Below are positions 18,369-25,980 of a stretch of 47,387 bases of DNA, piece by piece. Position 1 is the stretch's first letter; every line of letters begins with the position of its first letter. Made by a program: the position numbers and the translations under genes. Below the pieces are notes generated by a model, which worked only from the letters and a program-made list of their open reading frames with translations, had not been told where the DNA came from and did no database searches. Origin of the DNA: Sphaerotilus sp. (GTDB taxonomy: Bacteria > Pseudomonadota > Gammaproteobacteria > Burkholderiales > Burkholderiaceae_C); NCBI GenBank assembly GCA_013299055.1, contig JAAFKB010000020.1, forward strand, positions 1 to 47,387, read 5' to 3'.

Positions 18369-18986
18369 TCAGAACTGGACGCGCACGCCGGCCCCGGCAT
18401 GGGGGTAGCGGGTCGTGTAGCGGTAGTGGTGGATGTAGTCGTCGCACACGCCTTCGTGGCTCAGCGTCGGCTGGTTCCATGCCTCGCGGGTGTCGGTGCA
18501 GACGGACTTGCCGTTGTCCTCGACGATGAAGCGGATGGGCAGGCGGTGGTTGCGGGCGTACTTGATGGATTCGTGGGCGATGCCGGTCTCGGCGGTCATG
18601 TCGCCGAGGAAACAATGCACCCGGGCGTCCTCGCCGCTGCGCTGCAGGGCCAGCGCCGTGCCCACCGCGATCGGCAGCACCCCACCGACGATGGCCGACG
18701 AGTAGATGCGGTGCGACGCAAAGCACAGCGAGATGGAGCGCCCCGCCAGGATCTCGGCCAGCACCGCCTCTTCCGGCACGCCCTTGAGCAGGCACTGGTA
18801 GTGCGAGCGCCAGGAGCAGAACACCCAGTCGTTCGGGCCGACCTCCCGGAAGACGTCGAGCATCGCCTCCTCGTTGCCGTCGTACAGGTGGATGGGTGCG
18901 CGGATGGCGCCGCGGTTGAAGAGGGCCGCGACCTGGTCCTCGAAGGCGACCAGTCGGTCCTTGGTCAGTGTGGGCATGGCGGGCAT
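18369..18986 (-). CDS. Miniature ThDP-dependent E1 alpha-like subunit
   Basis: This 205-residue protein matches the thiamine-diphosphate-binding core of E1 alpha subunits. The GD-(x)n-N magnesium/ThDP motif is G118-D119 to N148 (LGDMTAETG ... VEDNG). Upstream lies SSAIVGGVLPIAVGTALAL, a typical E1 alpha segment. The protein is far shorter than usual E1 alpha chains (320-400 residues); it ends soon after the motif and lacks the C-terminal region with phosphorylation loops. The start is one base after the stop of the kinase gene; a second ATG is three codons on. Together with the beta-like gene it would make a reduced ThDP enzyme serving sugar synthesis. Confidence 0.8.
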   Translation of the reverse strand: MPAMPTLTKDRLVAFEDQVAALFNRGAIRAPIHLYDGNEEAMLDVFREVGPNDWVFCSWRSHYQCLLKGVPEEAVLAEILAGRSISLCFASHRIYSSAIVGGVLPIAVGTALALQRSGEDARVHCFLGDMTAETGIAHESIKYARNHRLPIRFIVEDNGKSVCTDTREAWNQPTLSHEGVCDDYIHHYRYTTRYPHAGAGVRVQF

Positions 18987-18987
18987 G

Positions 18988-19986
18988 TCAGACGAGTCCG
19001 TTGGGCTGGTAGAGCACGACCCGGCTGCCCGAGTCGTCGAAGCTGAAGGGGACGTGGATGAGGTGGTCCAGCGCCTCGCGCACACGCGGCTGCAGCGCGG
19101 GCTTGACGAAGAGCAGCAAGAATCCACCGCCGCCCGCGCCGAGGATCTTTCCGCCGATGGCCCCGGCCTCCAGTGCCCGCTGGTAGATGGCGTCGATCTC
19201 GGGTGTGGAGACCTTGTCCGAGAGCGCCTTCTTCAGCAGCCAGCCCTCGTGCAGCAGTTCCCCGAACTCCTCGATGCGGCCGCTGCGGCTGTGCAGGATC
19301 CGCACCGCTTCCTCGACCATCTCGGCCATGCGGTGCAGCTCCGCGTCGCGCTGGCGGATGCTGTCGATCTGGGACTTGGCGATCTCGGAGGCGATGCGCG
19401 AGAAGCCGGTGAAGCACAGCATGAGGTGGCTCTGCAGCTCGCGCAGGCGCTGGGGCCGCACGATCACCGGGGAGACCTCGAAGCCGCCGTTGCGGGTGAA
19501 CTCGATGCGGTTGAGCCCCCCATAGGCGGCGGCGATCTGGTCCTGCGAGCCGACGTTCTCGCCGATCACGTCCTGCTCGATGTGGATGGCGTTGGTGGCG
19601 AGCTGCTTCTTGGAGACGTAGCGCCCTTTCAGCGCCGCCAGCGCATGCAGCAGGCCGACCGTGAAGGACGAACTCGATCCCAGGCCCGAGCGTGCCGGCA
19701 GGTCGCCGTCGTGGTGGATCTCCAGACCCTTGCCGCAGTTGCTCCAGCCCAGCACGGCGCGCACGGCGGGGTGCTGGATCTCGTCCCAGTGGCGCACGTT
19801 CTCGATGGCGGAGTAGACGATGCGGTGCTTGTAGTCGAAGAACGGGGGCAGGTGCCGGCAGGTGATGTAGCAGTACTTGTCGATCGTCGTCGAGAGCACC
19901 TGGCCGCCGTGCGCGTTGAACCAGGCCGGATAGTCGGTGCCGCCGCCGAAGAAGGAAATGCGGAACGGGGTGCGCGTGATGATCAT
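18988..19986 (-). CDS. hddA: GHMP kinase, D-glycero-D-manno-heptose 7-phosphate kinase type
   Basis: This 332-residue GHMP kinase opens with MIITRTPFRISFFGGGTDYP, the hallmark of HddA-type heptose kinases. The ATP-binding loop GLGSSSS is at residues 101-107, and the C-terminal GHMP motif GKILGAGGGGF is near 289-299. It phosphorylates C1 of D-glycero-D-manno-heptose 7-phosphate on the route to GDP-heptose. Its ATG overlaps the TGA of the upstream glycosyltransferase gene, which supports co-translation. A fucose-like kinase is a less likely alternative. Confidence 0.88.
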   Translation of the reverse strand: MIITRTPFRISFFGGGTDYPAWFNAHGGQVLSTTIDKYCYITCRHLPPFFDYKHRIVYSAIENVRHWDEIQHPAVRAVLGWSNCGKGLEIHHDGDLPARSGLGSSSSFTVGLLHALAALKGRYVSKKQLATNAIHIEQDVIGENVGSQDQIAAAYGGLNRIEFTRNGGFEVSPVIVRPQRLRELQSHLMLCFTGFSRIASEIAKSQIDSIRQRDAELHRMAEMVEEAVRILHSRSGRIEEFGELLHEGWLLKKALSDKVSTPEIDAIYQRALEAGAIGGKILGAGGGGFLLLFVKPALQPRVREALDHLIHVPFSFDDSGSRVVLYQPNGLV

Positions 19987-21161
19987 CGGGCCACCTCGCG
20001 CTGCTGGCGGGCCATGCCGCGCAGGAGCCGACCGACCAGGAACTCCCAGGCGTGCTCGGCAGGCTGCGGCACCTCGCCCTGGTGGCCGAGCAGGCGTTCG
20101 GCGGCGACCCGGATCGACTCGTCGCTGAAGTGGTAGGGGTAGCAGCCGACCAGGTGGTCGGTGCGCGGGTTGAAGTTGTTGGCGATCGGGATGCCCATGG
20201 ACAGGGCGGTCACGGCACGCTCGTTGGTGCCGTGGCCGAAGTTCGGGTCGAAGTTGAACAGGCCGGCGTACTGCTGGCAGAGGTAGCTGAAGGCGTGGTT
20301 GTGGTCCGGGTTCGGCTTGAGCAGCCGGAACGAGGCGGTGCCGCCGACGTGCTGCTCCCAGTTCTCGCCGTAGATATCGACCGGATACCCGCGCAGCGCC
20401 TTGGCGACCTTGACGCGCCGGTAACGCTTCAGGCAGGAGTCGAGGGCGCACAGCGCGACCATGGCGTCGGGCTGGACCAGTTCCTGCACGGACTGTCCGA
20501 GTGCGGCCGCAATGGCGCTCAGACCGTGGACGATGTTGGTGTGCTGCATCGCCTCGGCGGCGTGGGCGATGCGAGCGGCATCGAGTCCCCAGTGGTTGTT
20601 GGCGCGCAGCGTGTCGCGCACGTCGTCGTGTACCGCGGTCACGGCCAGCTCCTTGTTGGCCGAGGCCCACATGAACAGACGGTCCGGATGGGCCTTGGGG
20701 GTCTGCTGCCAGGGGGCTGGGTAGGCACCGCTGGGCATGTAGTGCGCACGCGGGCCGATGAGCCTGGCGTCGTTGGCTTCCAGGCTGACCGTGTGCAGGT
20801 TGGGCCGGCTGTGCCAGTCTTCGAGGAAGAGACGAAATGGGTCGATGCGCACATGGTCATAGGGCCAGGCGTCGATGATGTAGGTGATGAACTGGGTCTG
20901 TGGCCGGACCACGCGCCAGACCGGCTGGCCGTCCACCTTCACGAGCAGCGGCACGGTGCCCGTCGTCATGACCAGCGCCAGGCGGGGGTCGGCGAGCCTC
21001 GCCGGCAGCGTGTCGAGCTGCTCGCGGACGTTGATGTCGAGGACGCCGGTGTCGTATCCGTTGGCGTCGAGGGCACTGCGCAGGCTCTGCGCCATCATGT
21101 CCGTTCCGCCATAGGGGTGCTGGTTCGTCAGCACGATCGCTCTGGGATACATCTGGATCAT
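19983..21161 (-). CDS. Glycosyltransferase-like protein (CgeB/family 1 resemblance)
   Basis: This 392-residue soluble protein is the first gene of the sugar cluster. The N-terminus YPRAIVLTNQHPYGGTDMM reads like a GT-B fold. The C-terminal half contains a typical donor-binding region, with NERAVTALSMGIPIANNF and a final YPYHFSDESIRVAAERLL segment. No signal peptide or membrane segment is seen. Donor and acceptor are unknown. The gene starts about 120 bases after the flhDC terminator, and its promoter should lie in that gap, but I could not identify one. Confidence 0.7.
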   Translation of the reverse strand: MIQMYPRAIVLTNQHPYGGTDMMAQSLRSALDANGYDTGVLDINVREQLDTLPARLADPRLALVMTTGTVPLLVKVDGQPVWRVVRPQTQFITYIIDAWPYDHVRIDPFRLFLEDWHSRPNLHTVSLEANDARLIGPRAHYMPSGAYPAPWQQTPKAHPDRLFMWASANKELAVTAVHDDVRDTLRANNHWGLDAARIAHAAEAMQHTNIVHGLSAIAAALGQSVQELVQPDAMVALCALDSCLKRYRRVKVAKALRGYPVDIYGENWEQHVGGTASFRLLKPNPDHNHAFSYLCQQYAGLFNFDPNFGHGTNERAVTALSMGIPIANNFNPRTDHLVGCYPYHFSDESIRVAAERLLGHQGEVPQPAEHAWEFLVGRLLRGMARQQREVAR

Positions 21162-21281
21162 GGGCCGTCCTCAAGGTATTGCGTCTTTGAACGATTCTGT
21201 CGATTCAGGTCGTTCGCGATGCCGCAATCAGGAAGGCATATCCGGGCCAATCCGCATGGGGTGCGCAGGGGTCGATGCAGA

Positions 21282-21314
21282 CAAAAAAAGACCCCGGCCA
21301 GAGGCACGGGGTCT
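21282..21314 (-). terminator. Intrinsic terminator of flhDC
   Basis: On the minus strand an 8-bp stem (AGACCCCG at 21314-21307 with CGGGGTCT at 21296-21289) is followed by a run of seven T residues. It lies 46 bases past the flhC stop codon and separates flhDC from the sugar cluster downstream on the same strand. Confidence 0.88.
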
Positions 21315-21359
21315 GCAACACACCACAGCGGGTGTGGGGGAGGCTGGTTCTTCAGGAGT

Positions 21360-21896
21360 TCAGTGCAGCTGCAGCGAGCCGCTGGCCTTGCCCTTGCCGG
21401 CGCGTGCCGGCGGGTTGCACAGGCCGCAGATGAAGTGCTTGGAAATCTCGTGGGGATGGGTGACGAAATGGCCGCCGCACTTGGAGCATTTCGTCATCGT
21501 CAGCATGCCGTTGTCGACGAACTTCACCAGCCGCCAGGCGCGGGTGACGGACAGCAGCGGCTCCAGGTTCTGGGCCTGCGTCTGCTCCAGATAGAGCTGA
21601 TACGCCTTGATCACGGTGTCGATCTCTTCGAGTTCGGCCACCTTGTTCAGGTATTCATGGGTGTTGAGGAACAGCGACGCATGGATGTTGGGCTGCCACG
21701 TCATGAACCAGTCGGTGGAGAAGGGCAGCTGGCCCTTGCTCGGCGACTTGCCGGCGACCTCCTTGTACAGGCGCAGCAGGCGCTCGTAGGACAGGTCGGT
21801 CTCCGACTCCAGCACCTGCAGGCGCGCGCCCAGCTTGATCAGCGTGACGGCGCGTTCGATCTGACGGGCTTCGGTCAGGATGCTCTTGCACTTCAT
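21360..21896 (-). CDS. flhC: Flagellar transcriptional activator FlhC
   Basis: This 178-residue subunit joins FlhD in the FlhD4C2 master activator of flagellar genes. Its zinc-binding cysteines are C137, C140, C157 and C160 (CSKCGGHF ... CGLC), the same positions as in Escherichia coli FlhC. The N-terminal region is conserved (SILTEARQIERAVTLIKLGAR). The start at MKCKSIL removes a proline-rich shadow extension. The gap to flhD is 35 bases. Confidence 0.97.
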   Translation of the reverse strand: MKCKSILTEARQIERAVTLIKLGARLQVLESETDLSYERLLRLYKEVAGKSPSKGQLPFSTDWFMTWQPNIHASLFLNTHEYLNKVAELEEIDTVIKAYQLYLEQTQAQNLEPLLSVTRAWRLVKFVDNGMLTMTKCSKCGGHFVTHPHEISKHFICGLCNPPARAGKGKASGSLQLH

Positions 21897-21931
21897 GGTG
21901 GATTCCCCGGTGTGTCGGACGTGCGGATCGC

Positions 21932-22255
21932 TCAGGCGGCTTCCTGATGGCGGCCGGCCATCAGGATGCTGGCGTGCAGGCGAGAGACGCCGTCGTTGGC
22001 AGCACTCTTGCCGTGGTTGGTCAGCAGGCTCCACACCAGGTCGTCATCGACGCGCATGCGGCACAGCAGCGTGTTGCCGGCGGCGATCTTGAGCATCTGG
22101 GCCGGCGACAGCATCTCCAGGATGGCCGCGGTCTCCTCCGACACGCCCAGGCGGAACAGCGCCTGCTCGCGGTCAGCGCGGATCAGGCTCTGCGCCAGCA
22201 TCAGGTAGGACAGGTTGGCTTCGCGGATTTCGGAGAGGATCTGTTCGGTGTTCAT
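21932..22255 (-). CDS. flhD: Flagellar transcriptional activator FlhD
   Basis: This 107-residue protein has the FlhD dimer fold. It begins MNTEQILSEIREANLSYLMLAQ and contains the helix segments RADREQALFRLGVS and SPAQMLKIAAGNTLLCRM. It forms the ring partner of FlhC and is the first gene of the class I flagellar operon. The listed start gives the normal length. The region upstream holds repeated and RcsB-box-like elements described separately. Confidence 0.96.
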   Translation of the reverse strand: MNTEQILSEIREANLSYLMLAQSLIRADREQALFRLGVSEETAAILEMLSPAQMLKIAAGNTLLCRMRVDDDLVWSLLTNHGKSAANDGVSRLHASILMAGRHQEAA

Positions 22256-22388
22256 GTCGGGCTCCTGTCGGGCGGGTGGACCTGGCTGCTGGTGAGGCGG
22301 GTCAGGTGGTGTCGATGGAGTCGATTCTGAAGACATGAACTGGACGGGAACATCAGCCCTCTTCCGTCCCTTAAGTCCCCGAACTTCT

Positions 22389-22422
22389 TGTAGCGTGTCA
22401 GGCAAATTCCTACAGCGTGTCA
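22389..22422 (-). promoter_or_regulatory. Repeat and RcsB-box-like element upstream of flhD
   Basis: About 135-165 bases before flhD, the 9-mer AGCGTGTCA occurs twice on the plus strand (22392-22400 and 22414-22422) with a 22-base period, close to two helical turns. Between and partly within the copies is CAGGCAAATTCCTA (22399-22412), which matches 10 of 14 positions of the enterobacterial RcsAB box TAAGAATATTCCTA, including the whole TTCCTA half. An inverted pair TGTAG (22389-22393) and CTACA (22410-22414) also frames it. It could bind one or more regulators of flhDC. Function is inferred from position and pattern only. Confidence 0.45.
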
Positions 22423-22446
22423 TCCGCGTGGGGCGCTTTGCACGGA

Positions 22447-23679
22447 TCACTGGGTCCGGGAGAGTGTTGCCGTGCGGTCCGGCACGCGCACGCCGTTCGC
22501 CGCACTGCCGTCGGTCTGCAGCAGCTGCTCGAACTGCTCCAGCGCTTGCTCGCGCTGACCGAGGGCGGCCAGGGCCATGGCCAGCGTGAAGCGGCTGGCC
22601 GTGTGCTGCTCGGCCTGCTGCAGTGCCAGCCGTGCGCAGGCCACCGCGTACTGCAGATCCCCCGCGCGGAATGCCTGTGCTGCTCGCTCCGACAGCTCTT
22701 CCAGCTCCTTGCGCTCGGCACGGGTCAACCGGCTGGTGGCCGCGGCGCGGGCGATCTGCAGCGCAGAGGGCCGGCTGCGTGGTGGGGACAGCGGTGGTGG
22801 TGCCAGCCGGGCCAGCGTGTCGTCGATGGTGGCCAGTGCCCGGCTCAGCGAAAAGTCCTCTTCGGGCCAGGGATCGTGCAGGTCAGCGTCTGCCGGGTCG
22901 GCTGTCGGGACAGGGGTCAGCGTGTCCAGGCGCACCAGCGGCAAGCCGAACAGGTGAAGCCAGAACTGGTCCCAGATCCGTGGGTGCGCGGGATCCTGGC
23001 GCAACCATTGCGCCACCTGCGGCAGCACCGGGCCGTGCTCCGACTGCCAGGCCACGAGACGGGATTGCTGCACCGCAAACAGCAGCCCGCTGTCGCGCAC
23101 GCCCAGGTCGTGCTCGGCGACGGTCCGCGCCAGTGCATCCAGGTGGCAGCCCTGCAGGAAATGCACCGCCGGATGCTGTGCCGTGGACAGCCCGTGGGCC
23201 TGGCGGTAGCGTTCCCGGAGCCGGTAGAGCGTTCGGTCGAATCCCCCCAGCGGCGCCCAGCTGCGCAGATCGAAACGCACAGGGCTGACCGGCAGATCTG
23301 CCAGCCAGTCGCGTGTCTCGGCCAGCGGGATGTTCGGTGAGGTCTCGGATGGCCGCGTCTGGGTCAGGGGCTGCACTGCCTCCCACAGATCGGCTGCCTC
23401 CAGCAGCGCCAGAAAGTCCGGGCACACCGCCAGCGGATCGCCTGGCGTGAAGACAGTGTGGCCCGTGGTGCCGCCTGTGACAGGGCGCGCCAGGTGGGCC
23501 AGGTACAGCTCACCGACCTCGTGCATGCCGGGCAGGCGCACCAGCTCCACAGGGCGCGTCACATCGAGCGCGACACCGAGCGAGGTGTCGTCGCTGTATA
23601 CCGTCACGGCACAGTGCTCGGGCAGGTCATCGATCCAGCGCAGCTCCTCGCCCCGACGGGCCACCACGATGTTGAGCAT
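22447..23679 (-). CDS. Protein of unknown function, possible DUF3431-like N-terminus with TPR-like C-terminus
   Basis: This 410-residue protein has no firm assignment. The start, MLNIVVARRGEELRWIDDLP, resembles the opening of DUF3431 proteins, which look glycosyltransferase-like. The middle has LAVCPDFLALLEAADLWE and other non-repetitive segments. Residues 330-395 form helical repeats typical of TPR (RAAQAFRAGDLQYAVACARLAL and ASRFTLAMALAALGQREQALEQFEQLL). No signal peptide is seen. It lies between flhDC and the flagellin genes, divergent from the flagellins, and could act on flagellin glycosylation or assembly. That role is a guess from context. Confidence 0.6.
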   Translation of the reverse strand: MLNIVVARRGEELRWIDDLPEHCAVTVYSDDTSLGVALDVTRPVELVRLPGMHEVGELYLAHLARPVTGGTTGHTVFTPGDPLAVCPDFLALLEAADLWEAVQPLTQTRPSETSPNIPLAETRDWLADLPVSPVRFDLRSWAPLGGFDRTLYRLRERYRQAHGLSTAQHPAVHFLQGCHLDALARTVAEHDLGVRDSGLLFAVQQSRLVAWQSEHGPVLPQVAQWLRQDPAHPRIWDQFWLHLFGLPLVRLDTLTPVPTADPADADLHDPWPEEDFSLSRALATIDDTLARLAPPPLSPPRSRPSALQIARAAATSRLTRAERKELEELSERAAQAFRAGDLQYAVACARLALQQAEQHTASRFTLAMALAALGQREQALEQFEQLLQTDGSAANGVRVPDRTATLSRTQ

Positions 23680-23993
23680 GAAACGCGTCTCCGTTGTCGA
23701 CAGCCCCGTGTTTTATCACTTCAGGGTGGCTTGCCGGACAGCGACTGGTACCAATTGGTCCTAAATTGCGCAAAGTGCAGCCACTACAGCCTTCGAACCC
23801 AGCCGACAGCCATGTCCGGGGGCGTGGCAATGCGTCGAAATGGCGGGTCTTGCTGCCCCGCTTGCTCAAGAAGCGGCCTGACTTGCACGAAAACCAGCCC
23901 ACGACCCGGGCGCACCCGCCGCGGGTCCGCCTTGGCGCATCCATCGCCCTGTGGTGCGCCCGCTCTGGATACCGACATCGGATGGAGTTCACC
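23680..23993. promoter_or_regulatory. Divergent control region of the first flagellin
   Basis: These 314 bases separate the minus-strand TPR protein from the first flagellin and hold no gene. A perfect 10-bp palindrome ACCAATTGGT lies at 23750-23759, followed by CCTAAATT. A degenerate sigma-28-like pair occurs on the plus strand: TCAAGAAG at 23866-23873, 12 bases, then CACGAAAA at 23886-23893. It resembles the better element before the second flagellin, but its -10 is poor. The GGAG at 23984-23987 is the ribosome binding site of the flagellin. Confidence 0.4.
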
Positions 23994-24830
23994 GTGGCCT
24001 CGACCCTCAACACCAATCTGCCCTCGCTGATGGCCCAGCGTGCGCTGTCGACGACAGGCCGATCCCTTGGCATCTCGATGCAGCGCCTGTCCACCGGCCT
24101 GCGTGTCAATTCGGCCAAGGACGATGCCGCCGGCATGGCGATCGCCGAGCGCATGACCTCCCAGATCCGTGGCATGCGCGTGGCCAGCCGCAACGCCAAT
24201 GACGGCATCTCGCTGTCCCAGACGGCTGAAGGGGCCCTCGGCAAGATCGGCGATTCGCTGCAGCGCATGCGCGAGCTGGCCGTGCAGTCATCCAACGCCA
24301 CCAACGCCACCGGCGACCGCGCCAATCTGGACCAGGAGTACCGGGCGCTGTCGGCCGAAATCATCCGCGTCATCACGGGCACGCGGTTCAATGGGCATAC
24401 GCTGCTGCACGGGGCTGGTTCCATGGGTTTCCAGGTCGGCCCCGACCCGGCCAGCACCGACACCATCACCGTGGCCATGGCCAGCATCTGGACCGGCCCT
24501 GGCATGTCGGTGGCGGTCTCGGGTGCCGGGGCCACGATCTCCAGTGCGGCCAGCGCGCTGGCCGTGCTGTCGAACCTGGATGCCGCGATCGACGAGGTGA
24601 CGACCGCGCGCTCCAGCCTGGGGGCGGTGCAGAACCGCTTCGAGCGCGTGGTGGCCCATCTGGCGACCGCCTCCGAGAACCTGCAGGCGGCCCGCGGCCG
24701 GATCATGGACGCCGACTTCGCGGTGGAGACCTCGAACCTCTCGCGTGCCCAGGTGCTGCAGCAGGCGGGCCACGCGATGCTGGCCCAGGCCAACCAGCTG
24801 CCCCAGCAGGTGATGGCGCTGCTGCGCTGA
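23994..24830 (+). CDS. fliC: Flagellin, first copy
   Basis: This is a 278-residue flagellin. It has the conserved N-terminal D0/D1 region (NTNLPSLMAQRAL ... MQRLSTGLRVNSAKDDAAG) and C-terminal region (RIMDADFAVETSNLSRAQVLQQAG ... QQVMALLR, in two pieces). The variable middle is very short, so outer D2/D3 domains are essentially missing. I choose the GTG at 23994 rather than the ATG four codons upstream, because GGAG sits at the proper distance from the GTG and the product then aligns with the second flagellin. It is about three-quarters identical to the next gene by eye. Unusual substitutions such as H for N near the end suggest divergence. Confidence 0.93.
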   Translation: MASTLNTNLPSLMAQRALSTTGRSLGISMQRLSTGLRVNSAKDDAAGMAIAERMTSQIRGMRVASRNANDGISLSQTAEGALGKIGDSLQRMRELAVQSSNATNATGDRANLDQEYRALSAEIIRVITGTRFNGHTLLHGAGSMGFQVGPDPASTDTITVAMASIWTGPGMSVAVSGAGATISSAASALAVLSNLDAAIDEVTTARSSLGAVQNRFERVVAHLATASENLQAARGRIMDADFAVETSNLSRAQVLQQAGHAMLAQANQLPQQVMALLR

Positions 24831-24873
24831 CGGTGGTGTCCGTGGCCTTGCCTGCTTTTTTGTGTCCATGGCC

Positions 24874-24900
24874 TCAAGTTGCGGTGCCGGAGCGCGATAA
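24874..24900 (+). promoter_or_regulatory. Sigma-28 type promoter of the second flagellin
   Basis: TCAAGTTG (24874-24881), 11 bases and CGCGATAA (24893-24900) match the FliA consensus TAAAGTTT-N11-GCCGATAA with ideal spacing; the -10 matches at 6 of 8 positions. It lies 87 bases before the ATG at 24987. This predicts that the second flagellin is the strongly expressed late-class one. Confidence 0.7.
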
Positions 24901-24986
24901 CCCAGGCACGGCCCGGATGACACATCGCAGGGCCGGCAAGGCGCCCGCTGCGGCGCCCGCTCAACAGATTTCGAATGGAGTTCGTC

Positions 24987-25826
24987 ATGGCCTCGACCAT
25001 CAACACCAACATGCCCTCGCTGACGTCGCAGCGTGCGCTGTCGACGACCAACCTCTCGCTCAGCACCTCGATGCAGCGCCTGTCCACCGGCCTGCGCATC
25101 AACTCGGCGAAGGACGACGCGGCAGGTCTGGCGATTGCACAGCGCATGACCTCGCAAGTCCGTGGCATGAACGTTGCCAGCCGCAACGCCAACGATGCCA
25201 TCTCGCTGGCCCAGACGGCAGAAGGTGCGCTCGGCAAGATCGGTGAATCGCTGCAGCGCATGCGTGAACTGGCGGTGCAATCGGCCAACGCCACCAACGC
25301 CTCCAGCGACCGCGCCAACCTGGACCAGGAGTACCAGGCCCTGTCGGCGGAAGTGACCCGCGTGATCGCTGGCACCAAGTTCAACGGCAAGACCTTGCTG
25401 AACGGCTCGTCCGGCGCCATGGGCTTCCAGGTCGGCCCCGACAATGCGTCGACCGACATGATCACCGTCAACATGAACAGCATCGCCACCGGTGCTGGCA
25501 TGGCAGCCTCGATCACCGGTGCGGCCGCGACGATCTCCACGGCCGGCAGTGCGCTGACCGCGATGTCGAACCTGGACACCGCGATCGACGAAGTGACGAC
25601 GGCCCGCTCGATGCTGGGCTCGGTGCAGAACCGTTTCGAGAGCGTCGTGGCCAACCTGGCCACCTCCTCCGAGAACCTGCAGGCCGCCCGCAGTCGCATC
25701 ATGGACGCCGACTTCGCGGTGGAAACCTCGAACCTCTCGCGTGCCCAGGTGCTGCAGCAGGCGGGCAACGCGATGCTGGCCCAGGCCAACCAGGCTCCGC
25801 AGCAAGTCATGTCGCTGCTGCGCTGA
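24987..25826 (+). CDS. fliC: Flagellin, second copy
   Basis: This is a 279-residue flagellin with the same short-core layout as the gene before it: N-terminal ASTINTNMPSLTSQRALS, and C-terminal SNLSRAQVLQQAGNAMLAQ ending in LLR. GGAG at 24977-24980 supports the ATG at 24987 over the one at 24975. Having a good sigma-28 promoter and more canonical residues, it is probably the main filament subunit. Serine- and threonine-rich central segments (about residues 150-200) are surface-exposed in homologues and are plausible O-glycosylation sites, which is relevant to the glycosyltransferase gene downstream. Confidence 0.95.
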   Translation: MASTINTNMPSLTSQRALSTTNLSLSTSMQRLSTGLRINSAKDDAAGLAIAQRMTSQVRGMNVASRNANDAISLAQTAEGALGKIGESLQRMRELAVQSANATNASSDRANLDQEYQALSAEVTRVIAGTKFNGKTLLNGSSGAMGFQVGPDNASTDMITVNMNSIATGAGMAASITGAAATISTAGSALTAMSNLDTAIDEVTTARSMLGSVQNRFESVVANLATSSENLQAARSRIMDADFAVETSNLSRAQVLQQAGNAMLAQANQAPQQVMSLLR

Positions 25827-25845
25827 CCGGGCGTGACGCCGGTCA
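25824..25845 (+). terminator. Hairpin directly after the second flagellin
   Basis: A 7-bp stem (TGACCGG at 25824-25830 with CCGGTCA at 25839-25845) starts on the stop codon and can extend inward with one bulged G. No T run follows, so it may be a Rho-assisted terminator or an mRNA-stabilising 3' structure rather than a full intrinsic terminator. Confidence 0.35.
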
Positions 25846-25980
25846 GGCGGGTCAGGCCTGCGGGCCGCCCGCCGTGGTCCGGCGTCCTGTCCATCCCTTG
25901 CATGCGCAGACCGGCTTGTCCGTGTCTGCGCATCGGCCGTTGTGGCCATTGTGGCCATTGGTGCGCCAGGAGTTTCCGAC

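Noticed and set aside
17807-18986. Classical pyruvate or acetoin dehydrogenase operon
   Set aside because: E2 and E3 genes are absent, both subunits lack large domains and the pair is embedded in sugar-nucleotide genes.
23934-23947. GG-N10-GC pattern resembling a sigma-54 promoter before the first flagellin
   Set aside because: Beyond the GG and GC dinucleotides the match to TGGCACG-N4-TTGC is poor, such patterns are common at this GC content, and no sigma-54 flagellar regulator is seen; FlhDC points to the sigma-28 scheme.
25941-25958. Tandem TGTGGCCAT repeat before fliD
   Set aside because: Two short copies only, no link to a promoter or a known site; likely chance.
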